64,000 bases of DNA from JAOUGY01 sp963825585 (GTDB taxonomy: Bacteria > Actinomycetota > Acidimicrobiia > Spongiisociales > ZC4RG35): assembly GCA_963825585.1 (NCBI GenBank), contig CAWGTX010000006.1:682001-746000 (forward strand), given 5' to 3'. The notes under the pieces were generated by a model. The model had not been told where the DNA came from, did no database searches, and worked only from the letters and a program-made list of their open reading frames with translations. Shown here in pieces: positions 25,993 through 34,709 of this stretch. Numbering within the stretch: position 1 is the first letter of the stretch; each line of letters opens with the position of its first letter. The position numbers were made by a program, and so were the translations under genes.

Positions 25993-28320
25993 ATGGCGCG
26001 ACGATCCTTCCCCCCAGACCCGACACTGCCGCTGGCAGAGGAGCCGAGCTGGCCTGACGTCGCCGCGGGCCGTCCGGTATTGGTGTTGGCCGACGCCCCA
26101 ACGAAACTCGAACGGCGCCTGGTTCGCGCCTGGATCCAACGCCACCGACCGGACGGCATGCAGAGTGATCTGCTGTTCCTGCTTCCCTCGCGCCGGCGCC
26201 GGCCGGGCCACCAGACCGATCCAGCCGTGTCGGCTCGACTCCAGCGTGGCGACGATCCGTGGGTCCTGCCGATCCGGGTGGTGTGGCGGGCGACCGAGCG
26301 CAACGGCAACCGATCGGCCAGCTGGATCGACATCCTCAAGCTCGGCGACCCGAGGGACCCCGATCCGATCAGAGAAAACGTCATCCTGTGGAAAGATCGC
26401 GACCGCGTGACCCTCGTCGCCGGCGCTGGAGCCGGCGCCGGGGAGTTGGCCGCCGCCCACCAGTCATCGGTCGAGGCGGGGTCGCTCATCGACTTCGTGA
26501 CCCGACGCGCCCACCTGTCGCTGGAGCGGGCAGAGCGCGGCATCCGCGGGAACCGCTACAAGGTGCCCAAGTTCGTCAACGAGGAGATCCTCACCCGATC
26601 GGAGTTCCGAGACGGTGTCCTGCGGGTGGCGTCGGCAACCGGGATGTCGCCGGAGGTTGCATTTGCCCGCGCCCGGTACTACCTGCGGGAGATGGCTGCA
26701 TCCCACAGCCCGTTCCTGATCGACCTCATCGCCAACGCCATCCACTGGGTGTACCGACAGGGTTACGGCGCCATCCTCTACGACGCCGAGGCGGTGAGGG
26801 ACATCGCCACGCTCGGCCAGGAGCACCCCATCGTGTTCCTCCCCTCGCATCGGTCGAACCTCGACAAGCTCTCGCTGCAATACCTGCTCTGGGAGAACGA
26901 CATGCCCCCCAATCACACGGCTGCCGGCATCAACATGAACTTCTTCCCAGTGGGGCCGCTCATTCGCCGCACGGGCTCGTTCTTCATCCGGCGTAGCTTC
27001 AAGGACAACGAGCTCTACAAGTACGTGGTCCGCTCCTACCTGGACTACCTGGTCGAGCGCCGCTTCCCGCTCGAGTGGTACATGGAGGGAGGGCGCTCAC
27101 GTTCGGGCAAGTTGCTGCCCCCCAAGTACGGAATGCTGGGATGGGTGGTGGAGTCGGTTCAGCGCGGGAAGTCCGACGACCTCTACGTGATCCCCGCCTC
27201 GATTGCCTACGACCAGATCCAGGACGTGGCCGACTACGCATCGGAAGCGCAGGGTGGCCAGAAGAAGAAGGAGTCCTTCGGATGGGCGTTCTCGGCGGTT
27301 CGGTCCCTCCGCCGACGCTACGGCAACATCCACATCCGCTTCGCCGAGCCCCTTTCGGTCCGCAAGGAGATCCCGATCGGCAGCGACGGCGAGGCCTCGC
27401 TCGAGCTCCAGAAACTGGCGTTCGAGGTCATGTACCGCATCAGCCGGGTGACGCCGATCACTCCGACATCGGTGGTGTCGATCGCGCTGCTCTCGACACG
27501 GGGCCGGTCAGTCGACGCCGCCGGAGTGTCGGCGCGGGCGGCGGAGATCGATGCGTACATCGACCTCATGGGCTTCCCCGTCACCGAGCCGCTTCGCCTG
27601 GAACAGTCCGCCGAGGTCGAGCAGATCATCGCCCAGCTGGCCGACCACGGTTCGGTGACAGCCGATCGAGCGGATGGGACCACGCTCTACCGGCTCGATG
27701 CCTCGCAGGCCCTCCAGGCCGCCTACTACCGCAACACCATCGTTCACTTCTTCGTGCCAGGAGCCATCGCCGAGCTCGCCGTGTTGGGGGCGGAGGGCCC
27801 GGACCGGGTGGCAGGGTTGTGGGATCTGGTGTTTTCGGTGCGTGATCTCCTCAAGTTCGAGTTCTTCTTCCCCGAGCGGGAGGCGTTCCGCCGCCAGGTC
27901 GGTGACGAGTTGGCAGCGATGCACCCGGAATGGGAGGACATGCTCGAAGGGGATCGAACCGGTCTGATAGGCGGCGCCCCCCTCCTGCGAGCCCACTGGG
28001 CGCTGCTCCCGTTCCTCGAGTCGTATCAGATCGTCGCCGACCGCCTGGTCGCCGCGGCAGAAAATGCCATCGAGGACAAGTGGTTCCTGGCGTCATGTCT
28101 GGATCTGGGGCGTCGCTACCGGCTCGAGGGCCGGGTCGGAGCCGACGAGAGTGTTTCGCAGGTCCTGTTCAAGTCGGCTCTCGACCTGGCACGGAACCGG
28201 GGGCTGGCCGAGCCCGGACCCGGGGTCGACACGCTCCGCGCGGCGTGGGCCGAGGAAATCACCAGGCTGCGCTCCCTTGCAGAGCGCGTGGCCGATGCCG
28301 CCGATCGGCGGCTGGGATGA
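25993..28320 (+). CDS. plsB: Glycerol-3-phosphate 1-O-acyltransferase PlsB-like
   Basis: 775 residues. Acylates sn-glycerol-3-phosphate, the first step of phospholipid synthesis, at the inner membrane face. The acyltransferase block I H-x4-D is HRSNLD at residues 286-291; GSFFIRRSFKDNELY is block II and MEGGRSRSGKLLPPKYG is block III. Long N- and C-terminal helical regions are as in PlsB. ATG at 25993 was chosen because the longer frame overlaps divergent dtd. Its stop overlaps the DUF456 gene (ATGA). Confidence 0.9.
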   Translation: MARRSFPPDPTLPLAEEPSWPDVAAGRPVLVLADAPTKLERRLVRAWIQRHRPDGMQSDLLFLLPSRRRRPGHQTDPAVSARLQRGDDPWVLPIRVVWRATERNGNRSASWIDILKLGDPRDPDPIRENVILWKDRDRVTLVAGAGAGAGELAAAHQSSVEAGSLIDFVTRRAHLSLERAERGIRGNRYKVPKFVNEEILTRSEFRDGVLRVASATGMSPEVAFARARYYLREMAASHSPFLIDLIANAIHWVYRQGYGAILYDAEAVRDIATLGQEHPIVFLPSHRSNLDKLSLQYLLWENDMPPNHTAAGINMNFFPVGPLIRRTGSFFIRRSFKDNELYKYVVRSYLDYLVERRFPLEWYMEGGRSRSGKLLPPKYGMLGWVVESVQRGKSDDLYVIPASIAYDQIQDVADYASEAQGGQKKKESFGWAFSAVRSLRRRYGNIHIRFAEPLSVRKEIPIGSDGEASLELQKLAFEVMYRISRVTPITPTSVVSIALLSTRGRSVDAAGVSARAAEIDAYIDLMGFPVTEPLRLEQSAEVEQIIAQLADHGSVTADRADGTTLYRLDASQALQAAYYRNTIVHFFVPGAIAELAVLGAEGPDRVAGLWDLVFSVRDLLKFEFFFPEREAFRRQVGDELAAMHPEWEDMLEGDRTGLIGGAPLLRAHWALLPFLESYQIVADRLVAAAENAIEDKWFLASCLDLGRRYRLEGRVGADESVSQVLFKSALDLARNRGLAEPGPGVDTLRAAWAEEITRLRSLAERVADAADRRLG

Positions 28321-28820
28321 CGTCCGGCGAGATCCTGGTGACCATGTTCGCCGCCGCCGTCATCGTGACCGGTGTGATCGGCACCATCCTGCCCATCCTT
28401 CCCGGACTCTTCCTGATCTGGATCACGATGCTGGGCTACGGGATCCTGACCGAGTTCGGAGTGGCCGGCTGGATCGCGATGGTGGTCGCCACCTTCCTCG
28501 TGGGGTACGGCATGTACCTGAACGTGCGTATCCCCCAACGGTCGGCCGCCGGGAGTGGCCTCTCCGTGCAGGCGCAGATCCTGGCGGCGGTCGTGGGGGT
28601 GATCGGGTTCTTCGCCTTCCCGCCGTTCGGCGCCGCCATCGGCTTCGTCGGAGCCGTCTACGCCATGCGCTGGCGTGACACCAGGGACGCGGGTGATGCC
28701 TGGCGTTCGACCAAGGCCATATCGATCGCCCTCGTCAAGGCATCGGCGGCACAGGTAGCGGTCGCCATCGCCATGTTCGTGGCGTGGGCGGGGTGGGCAG
28801 GCACCCTGGCACTCACCTGA
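28317..28820 (+). CDS. DUF456 family membrane protein
   Basis: 167 residues with four to five membrane helices. GTILPILPGLFLIWI near residue 22 is the hallmark of DUF456 proteins. The function of this family is not established. It overlaps plsB by 4 nt and so may be membrane-lipid related, but that is only context. It is convergent with the ABC permease gene 12 bp away. Confidence 0.8.
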   Translation: MTSGEILVTMFAAAVIVTGVIGTILPILPGLFLIWITMLGYGILTEFGVAGWIAMVVATFLVGYGMYLNVRIPQRSAAGSGLSVQAQILAAVVGVIGFFAFPPFGAAIGFVGAVYAMRWRDTRDAGDAWRSTKAISIALVKASAAQVAVAIAMFVAWAGWAGTLALT

Positions 28821-28832
28821 ACCCGGGCTGCA

Positions 28833-29984
28833 TCAGGACCGGGTGATCACCACCCTCATGCGCCACGAGGCCAACAGGAGCAGCACCACGGCGAACGCCG
28901 CCAGAGCGCCCAGTTGCGGCACGATGTCGGCCACCGTCCCCTGGCGGCGGAGGATCTCCGCAAAGGCCTCATTGGCCCAGGCGTGCGGGGTGAACCGCGA
29001 GATCGTCTCCATCGTCGGAGAGAACAGCTCCATGGGGAGCATCGACCCTCCGAGCGCTGCCAGACCGATGCCTGCCACCACTGCCACACCGGCGGCCTGC
29101 TGGTCGTTTCGGAACACCGTCCCGAACAACATCGCCGCTCCGGCGCCGACCGCCGAGAACACCAACAGCACCGCCGATGCCGCCAACGGATCACCCCAGC
29201 TCACCCGGAAGAGGAGAAAGGTGGCCGCCATGATGTACACGCCCTGGATGAGCACGATCACGAAACGCCCGAGCGCCTCTCCCACCACGATCGTACCGAC
29301 CGAGGTGGGCGAACCGACCATGCGGGTGGTCACACCCAGCTGGCGACTCTGGATGAGTGCAGCGGATCCGGTCAATCCGGTGAGGAACATGAACAACACC
29401 AACTGACTCGAGGCACCGATGTCGAACCGCCCCGCCACTCCCTCGAACAGCGACTCCCCGGCCGTCACCGTGCTCACGGTGAGAGCCGGTACCTCGGCCG
29501 CCGCCGCCACCTGGGCCGCCGCAGCCGGGTCGGCGCCGCGGGCCACGGCGAACGCCACCGCCGACCGTTCCAGGGTGGCCGACGACACTGCGTCGGCGAC
29601 GACCGTCTGCAACTGGGGGCCGAACCCATCGGGTCGGCTGACGAAACCCAGCTCGATCGGCTGGGCGGCGGCGAGGGCCTCGTCGGCGCCAACCGGGATG
29701 ACGAGGGCGGCAGCGATGTCGCCCCGCTCGACGTCGCCGATCATCTCGTCGACATCGGCGTAGATCTCCACGATGACACCCTCGCCGGCCTCGACTGCGT
29801 CGGTCAGGGCGGCGCCGAACTCCGATCCATGGCCTGCGATCCCGAGCACCGGGGAGAAGTCACCCGAGAACTGGGCGCCGATCAGCAACACGATGCCGAT
29901 CGGGAGGACGAACACGAAGAACAGATTGGACCGGTCACGCACGAACCGTCGGAGGTTCGCACCGGCGATGGCGAGGATCTTCAC
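28833..29984 (-). CDS. ABC-2 type transporter permease (second)
   Basis: 383 residues, GTG start (VKILAIAGANLRRFVRDRSN). One N-terminal helix (about 22-40), an extracytoplasmic domain of ~170 residues, then five helices: the ABC-2/LinJ-like permease layout. SRQLGVTTRMVGSP after the second helix is the cytoplasmic coupling segment typical of ABC-2 permeases. It overlaps the other permease gene by 4 nt, so the two likely form a heterodimer served by the ATPase encoded upstream. Substrate unknown; lipids, drugs or peptides are typical. Confidence 0.88.
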   Translation of the reverse strand: MKILAIAGANLRRFVRDRSNLFFVFVLPIGIVLLIGAQFSGDFSPVLGIAGHGSEFGAALTDAVEAGEGVIVEIYADVDEMIGDVERGDIAAALVIPVGADEALAAAQPIELGFVSRPDGFGPQLQTVVADAVSSATLERSAVAFAVARGADPAAAAQVAAAAEVPALTVSTVTAGESLFEGVAGRFDIGASSQLVLFMFLTGLTGSAALIQSRQLGVTTRMVGSPTSVGTIVVGEALGRFVIVLIQGVYIMAATFLLFRVSWGDPLAASAVLLVFSAVGAGAAMLFGTVFRNDQQAAGVAVVAGIGLAALGGSMLPMELFSPTMETISRFTPHAWANEAFAEILRRQGTVADIVPQLGALAAFAVVLLLLASWRMRVVITRS

Positions 29985-31162
29985 AGGTGCACCAACTTCT
30001 TCACGAGAGGAATGCCAACCAACCCGGCGAGCACGGCCATACCGAGGAGGACTCCGGCCGCCGGTAGCCCGGCGCCGACATCTCCTGTCGCCATCTCGGC
30101 CAGTCCCCGCAGGAACCATGCGTTCGGTGTGGCGTACTGGAGCTGCGACAGCAGCCCGTCACCCTCCGCGATGGGGACGAATGTGCCGCCCAGCATGGCG
30201 AAGGTCACCGCCACGATCGACTGGAGGTTGCCGGCCTGCTCGGGGGTCCGGGCCAGTCCCCCAACCATCGACATGAGAGCCACGATGGCGAGCGTTGCGG
30301 TGGCCACCAGCATCGCAACACCCACGACGGGGCCCCAGGACGCTCCCATCAACAGGCTGGAGGCGACGACCAGCACGGTCATCGACACCGTGCCGATGAT
30401 GACACTGGTGAGCGACTTACCCAGGAGGATCGAGCCCCGTGAGATCGGAGCCACCAGGAGTCGGGCCAGTGTCCCCTCCCTCCGCTCCTCGAGCATGTCG
30501 GTGACGCTGAGGCCGGCTATGAAGAACATGAAGAACACCGACAGCGCCGCCACGAAGTAGGTGGCCGAGTCGAGCTGGCGGACTTCGGTTTCGATCGGAC
30601 CGACCTCCACCAGCGGCGCCATCGCGCCGGCCTCTGCGGCCGCCTGCTGAATCTGGTCGAAACCGATGACGCCCGTCCCGAGAGCGGTCGCCGCCGACAG
30701 GTTCGCCCGGGTCACTCCTGCCGAAAACTGCCGGGCGATCGCCTCTGCGATGTCGGTAGTGGTGGGGGCATCGACATTGCCCACCACCTCGATCGTTGCG
30801 GAACCACCCGAGAGCATCGACTCGGAGATCCCCGCCGGCACGATGAACGTGGCACCCACCTCGCCGTCATCGGTCGCCTGTCGGGCGGTGGTCTCGTCTT
30901 CGAAGGACTCGAGTTCGATGAATCCGTCGTCGACCAACGAAGCCAGGACGTCGTCGAAGGCGTCACCGACCGGACCGGCATCGGCATTGGCGACGCCCAC
31001 TCCGAGCGTGATCTCCTCGCCGACATCGTTGAGGTTTCCACCGAAGACGAGGTTGAAGATGAACGCCAGGGCCAGCGGCGCAATGATCCCGATGATGAAC
31101 ACCGAACGGTCCCGCATCCGTAGCGCCAGGTCCTTCTTGGCGATGTTCCAAGCGTTCCTCAT
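29981..31162 (-). CDS. ABC-2 type transporter permease (first)
   Basis: 393 residues, MRNAWNIAKKDLALRMRDRS. N-terminal helix at about 22-41, a large extracytoplasmic domain to ~200, then helices from ATYFVAALSVFFMFFIAGL onward. DMLEERREGTLARLLVAPIS after the second helix is the conserved ABC-2 coupling motif. It starts 1 bp after the ATPase stop. Part of a regulator-ABC exporter operon reading leftward. Confidence 0.9.
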   Translation of the reverse strand: MRNAWNIAKKDLALRMRDRSVFIIGIIAPLALAFIFNLVFGGNLNDVGEEITLGVGVANADAGPVGDAFDDVLASLVDDGFIELESFEDETTARQATDDGEVGATFIVPAGISESMLSGGSATIEVVGNVDAPTTTDIAEAIARQFSAGVTRANLSAATALGTGVIGFDQIQQAAAEAGAMAPLVEVGPIETEVRQLDSATYFVAALSVFFMFFIAGLSVTDMLEERREGTLARLLVAPISRGSILLGKSLTSVIIGTVSMTVLVVASSLLMGASWGPVVGVAMLVATATLAIVALMSMVGGLARTPEQAGNLQSIVAVTFAMLGGTFVPIAEGDGLLSQLQYATPNAWFLRGLAEMATGDVGAGLPAAGVLLGMAVLAGLVGIPLVKKLVHL

Positions 31163-31163
31163 G

Positions 31164-32102
31164 TCAGTCCCTCAACGCCTTGCCCGTGAGATGGAGGAAC
31201 ACGGCTTCGAGATCGGGCTCGTCGACCGCAACGGACGACACCCCGACCCCGTTCGAGGTCAGGACCGCCAGGGCGGGCGCCAGCACCTGGCCGGCATCCG
31301 TCGCCAGGATCTCCACCGCGCCGTCCCCGTGGGTCACCTCGGACACGCCCGCCAGACCACGGATCGCTGCCACCGCCCCATCGTTCGCCCCGGTGGCCGT
31401 GACCCTGATCCGGTCGAGTTGGCCGACCATCTGCACCAGTTCCCTGCGGGTGCCCTCGGCCTTGATCTCGCCCTGGTCGATGATGCCGACCCGATCACAC
31501 AGCCGCTCGGCCTCCTCCATGTAGTGGGTGGTGTAGAGGACGGCCATGCCCTCGGCCGAGAGGTGCTCCACCGACTCGAGAATGGCGTTTCGTGACTGCG
31601 GATCGACCCCGACCGTGGGCTCGTCGAGGATGAGCAGTTTGGGTTGGTGGAACAGTCCGATGCCGATGTTCAAACGCCGCTTCATGCCCCCGGAGAACTC
31701 ATCGGCGCGATCATCGCTCCGATCACGGAGGCCGATCACGTCGAGCACCTCGTCGGCGCGACGATCGAGCTCGGATCCCCTCATCCCGTAGAGGCGACCG
31801 AAGAACCGGAGATTCTCACGAGCGGTGAGATCGGGGTAGATCGCCAGGTCTTGGGGGACCAGGCCGACGTCGGCTTTCGGTCCGAGTGTCGAGGTGGTCA
31901 TCTGGGCGCCGTTGATCAATACATCCCCGGCGTCACGCTGCAACAGGCCACTCACCATCGAGATCGAGGTCGTCTTACCCGCCCCATTCGGGCCGAGTAG
32001 ACCGTAGGTCTCACCGGTCTCGATCCGAAACGACACCCCGCAAACCGCCTCGATGTCGCCGAACCGTTTCTGGAGGCCGCTGGCCTCGAGCACACTCGTC
32101 AT
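31164..32102 (-). CDS. ABC transporter ATP-binding protein
   Basis: 312 residues. Walker A GPNGAGKTT (~residue 39), Q-loop LVPQDLAIYPDLT, signature FSGGMKRRL, Walker B LLILDEPTVGVD and H-loop TTHYM are all intact. The ~90-residue C-terminal extension is usual for DrrA/CcmA-type exporters. It powers the two permeases encoded immediately downstream. It lies 60 bp after the winged-helix regulator gene, so it is probably in the same transcript. Confidence 0.93.
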   Translation of the reverse strand: MTSVLEASGLQKRFGDIEAVCGVSFRIETGETYGLLGPNGAGKTTSISMVSGLLQRDAGDVLINGAQMTTSTLGPKADVGLVPQDLAIYPDLTARENLRFFGRLYGMRGSELDRRADEVLDVIGLRDRSDDRADEFSGGMKRRLNIGIGLFHQPKLLILDEPTVGVDPQSRNAILESVEHLSAEGMAVLYTTHYMEEAERLCDRVGIIDQGEIKAEGTRRELVQMVGQLDRIRVTATGANDGAVAAIRGLAGVSEVTHGDGAVEILATDAGQVLAPALAVLTSNGVGVSSVAVDEPDLEAVFLHLTGKALRD

Positions 32103-32162
32103 CTCGTCACCTCTCTACCAATGATCCTGCCATACTCCCGCGAACACGGCCACGGACGGACG

Positions 32163-32483
32163 TCAGGTCCCGTCATAGCGGGCCATGTCGATCAATCGCT
32201 GCAGCGCCGTCAGATGGTCGCCGAAGGCCCGGCGGCCCTCCCTCGTGGCCTTGATCCACGTGCGTGGTCGTTTGCCCTCGAATCCCTTCTCGATGATCAC
32301 GTACCCGGCTTCCTCCAACACCTGGAGGTGACGGCTCAGGTTGCCGTCGGTGAGGTCGAGGCGCTCCTTCAGATAGGCGAAGTCGGCTGCGTCGGCTTCG
32401 GCCAGCACCGCCAGGATCCCCAACCGTACGCGTTGATGGATGGTGTCGTCGAGGAGTTGGGATGGATGCCGCTCCTGGCTCAC
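32163..32483 (-). CDS. Winged-helix (ArsR/MarR-like) transcriptional regulator
   Basis: 106 residues, GTG start. HTH segment ADFAYLKERLDLTDGNLSRHLQVLEEAGYV followed by the wing VIIEKGFEGKRPRTWIKATREGR, matching the small winged-helix proteins that commonly precede ABC exporters. It overlaps the upstream membrane-protein gene by 4 nt. It likely binds the palindrome at 33055-33071 and so represses its own operon. No metal-binding cysteines, so it is not a classical ArsR sensor. Confidence 0.85.
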   Translation of the reverse strand: MSQERHPSQLLDDTIHQRVRLGILAVLAEADAADFAYLKERLDLTDGNLSRHLQVLEEAGYVIIEKGFEGKRPRTWIKATREGRRAFGDHLTALQRLIDMARYDGT

Positions 32484-33049
32484 CGACGGGCCGCCTGTCG
32501 AATCCCGGCCGAAACCCCCGCCATGGCGATGGCGAACATGAAGCCGAGCATCGGATAGAGCGTCATCCGGTCATCGGTGACGATCCCCAGGAACGTCGCC
32601 GTGACCGAGAGTCCCAGGAAGACGCCTGCGGCCGCCCGCCGGCGGTCGAGCAGCGAGAACCCGGTGAATCCCAACCCGAAGACGACCCACACGACCACCA
32701 CGTTGACCTCGGTGGAGAGGACGAAGCTGGAGCCGAAGCCCGCAACCGTCATCGCTCCGCCGACGGCCCAGTACGGCCATGCCTTGACGCGAACCGGCGC
32801 CCGATCCTCGAGACGCTCCTGAAGGACCCAGGTCACCACCAGCGCGACCGGTACCGCCCCGACCCAGTACCAGGGAGCGATCGGGGTGGAGTAACTGAGT
32901 GCTGCACCGAGGCACACAGCACCCCACACCAGCAGCCATTGCCAACCGTCACTCTGCAGAACCGCCCGGGTTCCCTTCTTCAGGTCACCAACCTCCGCGA
33001 GCAGCGATCTGACCTCAGCGATGTCGGCGGACCGCATGTCGTTGTCCAT
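32480..33049 (-). CDS. Membrane protein, first gene of the ABC operon
   Basis: 189 residues. A ~45-residue cytoplasmic N-terminus (MDNDMRSADIAEVRSLLAEV) precedes about five membrane helices. I recognise no named family, but proteins of this kind often lie next to a winged-helix regulator gene. It begins 5 bp from the ACTTTGT palindrome and is coupled (GTGA overlap) to the regulator. Confidence 0.75.
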   Translation of the reverse strand: MDNDMRSADIAEVRSLLAEVGDLKKGTRAVLQSDGWQWLLVWGAVCLGAALSYSTPIAPWYWVGAVPVALVVTWVLQERLEDRAPVRVKAWPYWAVGGAMTVAGFGSSFVLSTEVNVVVVWVVFGLGFTGFSLLDRRRAAAGVFLGLSVTATFLGIVTDDRMTLYPMLGFMFAIAMAGVSAGIRQAARR

Positions 33050-33054
33050 GACAC

Positions 33055-33071
33055 ACTTTGTAGCACAAAGT
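33055..33071. promoter_or_regulatory. Palindromic operator of the ABC exporter operon
   Basis: ACTTTGT-AGC-ACAAAGT is a perfect 7-bp inverted repeat with a 3-nt centre, 5 bp upstream of the first start codon of the operon on the minus strand. Size and position fit a dimeric winged-helix repressor, most simply the one encoded as second gene. Confidence 0.65.
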
Positions 33072-33089
33072 AGTCGGAGGGGCAAAGTC

Positions 33090-33142
33090 GAGGAGGAGCG
33101 AGGAGCGAGGAGCGAGGAGCGGGGAGCGAGGAGCGAGGAGCC
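33090..33142. repeat. GAGGAGC heptamer array, about seven units
   Basis: About seven 7-bp units (GAGGAGC, with one GGGGAGC) upstream of the ABC operon. A second heptamer series (CTCCCCG, CTCCTCG, CCTCTCG) occupies 33239-33272 and stops at the end of the radical SAM reading frame. The 96 bp between them show no gene. Confidence 0.85.
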
Positions 33143-33271
33143 AGACAGGGCTGGTGGCGCCGGCTGTTGGAGCGACGCCATGACCACAGTGGCCGTAAAA
33201 CCGGTACAGGCTCACCGGGAAGGACACTGGGTAGGATCGGCTCCCCGCTCCCCGCTCCTCGCCTCTCGCTT

Positions 33272-34636
33272 TCAGAGACCGCCCAACTGGCGGTCGGTTG
33301 GCTCGGCTCAGCAGAACCACGGTTCGGTCATTCGCGGGCGCCCGGCGGTGGCGCCGGCGGGGATCTGGGCCTCACCGGGGTCGCCTCCGGACACATCGAG
33401 CGACAGCGACCACATCTCGACCAGCGTCTCGAGTGGATCCCGACCGGTGTCGGCATGGGCAGCGGCGATGGCGGCGAGCTCGGACTGCAACCGGTCCGAC
33501 CGGGGATCCTCGGAGTGCCAGCGGTACGAGAGCGCCACCGGGTCGTACGCACCCATCTGCTCGGCGGCGACGTCGAGGATGAGCGAGCCCTCCGGCACCA
33601 GGAGCCGGATCGAGAGCTGGACCGGGTCTGTGATGCCGAGAAGATCGTGACGGTCGAGGAACCTGAAGATGTCGACCACGTGCGCCGGCTCGGTCCACGG
33701 CATGAAGGGCATCCAGGACGGGTGGATGTCGAGACCGGCGGCACGGGAGATGGCGAGCGCCTGCTCCATGTCGGCGACGGTGTGGCCCTTGTCGAGCATG
33801 TCCAACGATCGATCGTCGGTGCACTCGAACGCCGAGACCACGAACAACGTGCCCGCTGCCGCCAGCCGGGGCAACAGCTCGGCGTGGTTCAGGAGGTGCT
33901 CCACCTTGATCGTCACGTCGAAGGTGAGCGACGGAAAGGCCTCATGGGCCCGTTCGATTGCCCGCATCGAATGGGCAGGACCGTTGAGGAAGTCGGGGTC
34001 CCCGAACGTGACGTGCCTAGCGCCCATGCCCACCAACACCTCGATGTCGCTGAGAAGTGGATCGAGACCGACCACCCTGTAGAGACCGTCGTACACGGCT
34101 GGAATCGGACAGTGCCTGCAGCGGTGCCGGCAACCGTGGCTCGCCTCGACGTAGCCGACCGTGCGATGCTCGGCACCGTGCTGCAGGTGGGCATACCGGT
34201 CGAGTCCGGGCAACAGGTGGCGGGCGGGCACCGCGAACGAGCCGATCGACAGGTCGGTCACCACCGGGCCGAGTTCCTCGCCGTCCGCCCACCGTAGGAG
34301 CTGCTGCTGGTACTCCCCCACGATGGCCACATCGACGACCTGCCCCACCGTTCGATCGGCACCCATGGCGGCGTACAACCCGTACATGGCGATCGGCGTA
34401 GCGGGAACGTGACCGCGGATCCGGCCCGCCACCTCGACCCCAATGCGCATGGCGGTGTGCATCGGCACCGAGATGGCGACCCTGTCCGCCCACTCCACCA
34501 CCCTCATGTCGAGGGAATCGACGGCCACGTCGATGGCGGACACCTCGTGTCCGGCCTCGAGCAGGGCGGCGGCGGGAGCAGCCACCCCGAGTGGTTGGTG
34601 ACCGAGCTCATATGTGGACACGAGCAGGATTCGCAC
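33272..34636 (-). CDS. B12-binding-type radical SAM protein with CUAEP tail, probable selenoprotein
   Basis: 454 residues if TGA at 33308-33310 is read as selenocysteine (residue 443); 442 if it stops there. N-terminus MRILLVSTYELGHQPLG is the Rossmann-like cobalamin-binding-type domain (to ~130), without a clear DxHxxG. Radical SAM cluster ligands are C169, C173 and C176 in GCRHRCRHCP. The tail reads TEPWFC-TGA-AEPTDRQLGGL and then TGA, i.e. Cys-Sec-Ala-Glu-Pro, matching the CUAEP/CCAEP-tail radical SAM family known from genome annotation. A hairpin follows the first TGA as a SECIS should. Reaction and substrate are unknown. It is divergent from the alpha/beta hydrolase gene at 34710. The radical SAM call is firm; Sec decoding is inference. 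Confidence 0.88.
33277..33295 (-). promoter_or_regulatory. Putative bacterial SECIS hairpin
   Basis: On the coding strand GACCGCC-AGTTG-GGCGGTC forms a perfect 7-bp stem with a 5-nt loop. It starts 12 nt after the in-frame TGA, so the loop lies 19 nt from it and has G in its second position. That is within the spacing and loop rules described for bacterial SECIS elements. It is within the coding extension, not past the final stop. Confidence 0.7.
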
Positions 34637-34709
34637 ACCGTGGAGGATACGTCGGACCGGGAGCGAGGTCGCCGTCGGTTCAGATCGCGGTGATCGCTAC
34701 CCTCGAGGC

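Noticed and set aside
28914..30560. 548-residue plus-strand ORF
   Set aside because: Antisense of the two ABC permease genes; composition is that of a shadow frame.
33272..33310. Simple TGA stop with a downstream terminator stem
   Set aside because: Not fully excluded, but the exact CUAEP continuation and in-frame second stop right at the start of a heptamer repeat favour read-through; there is no T-tract.
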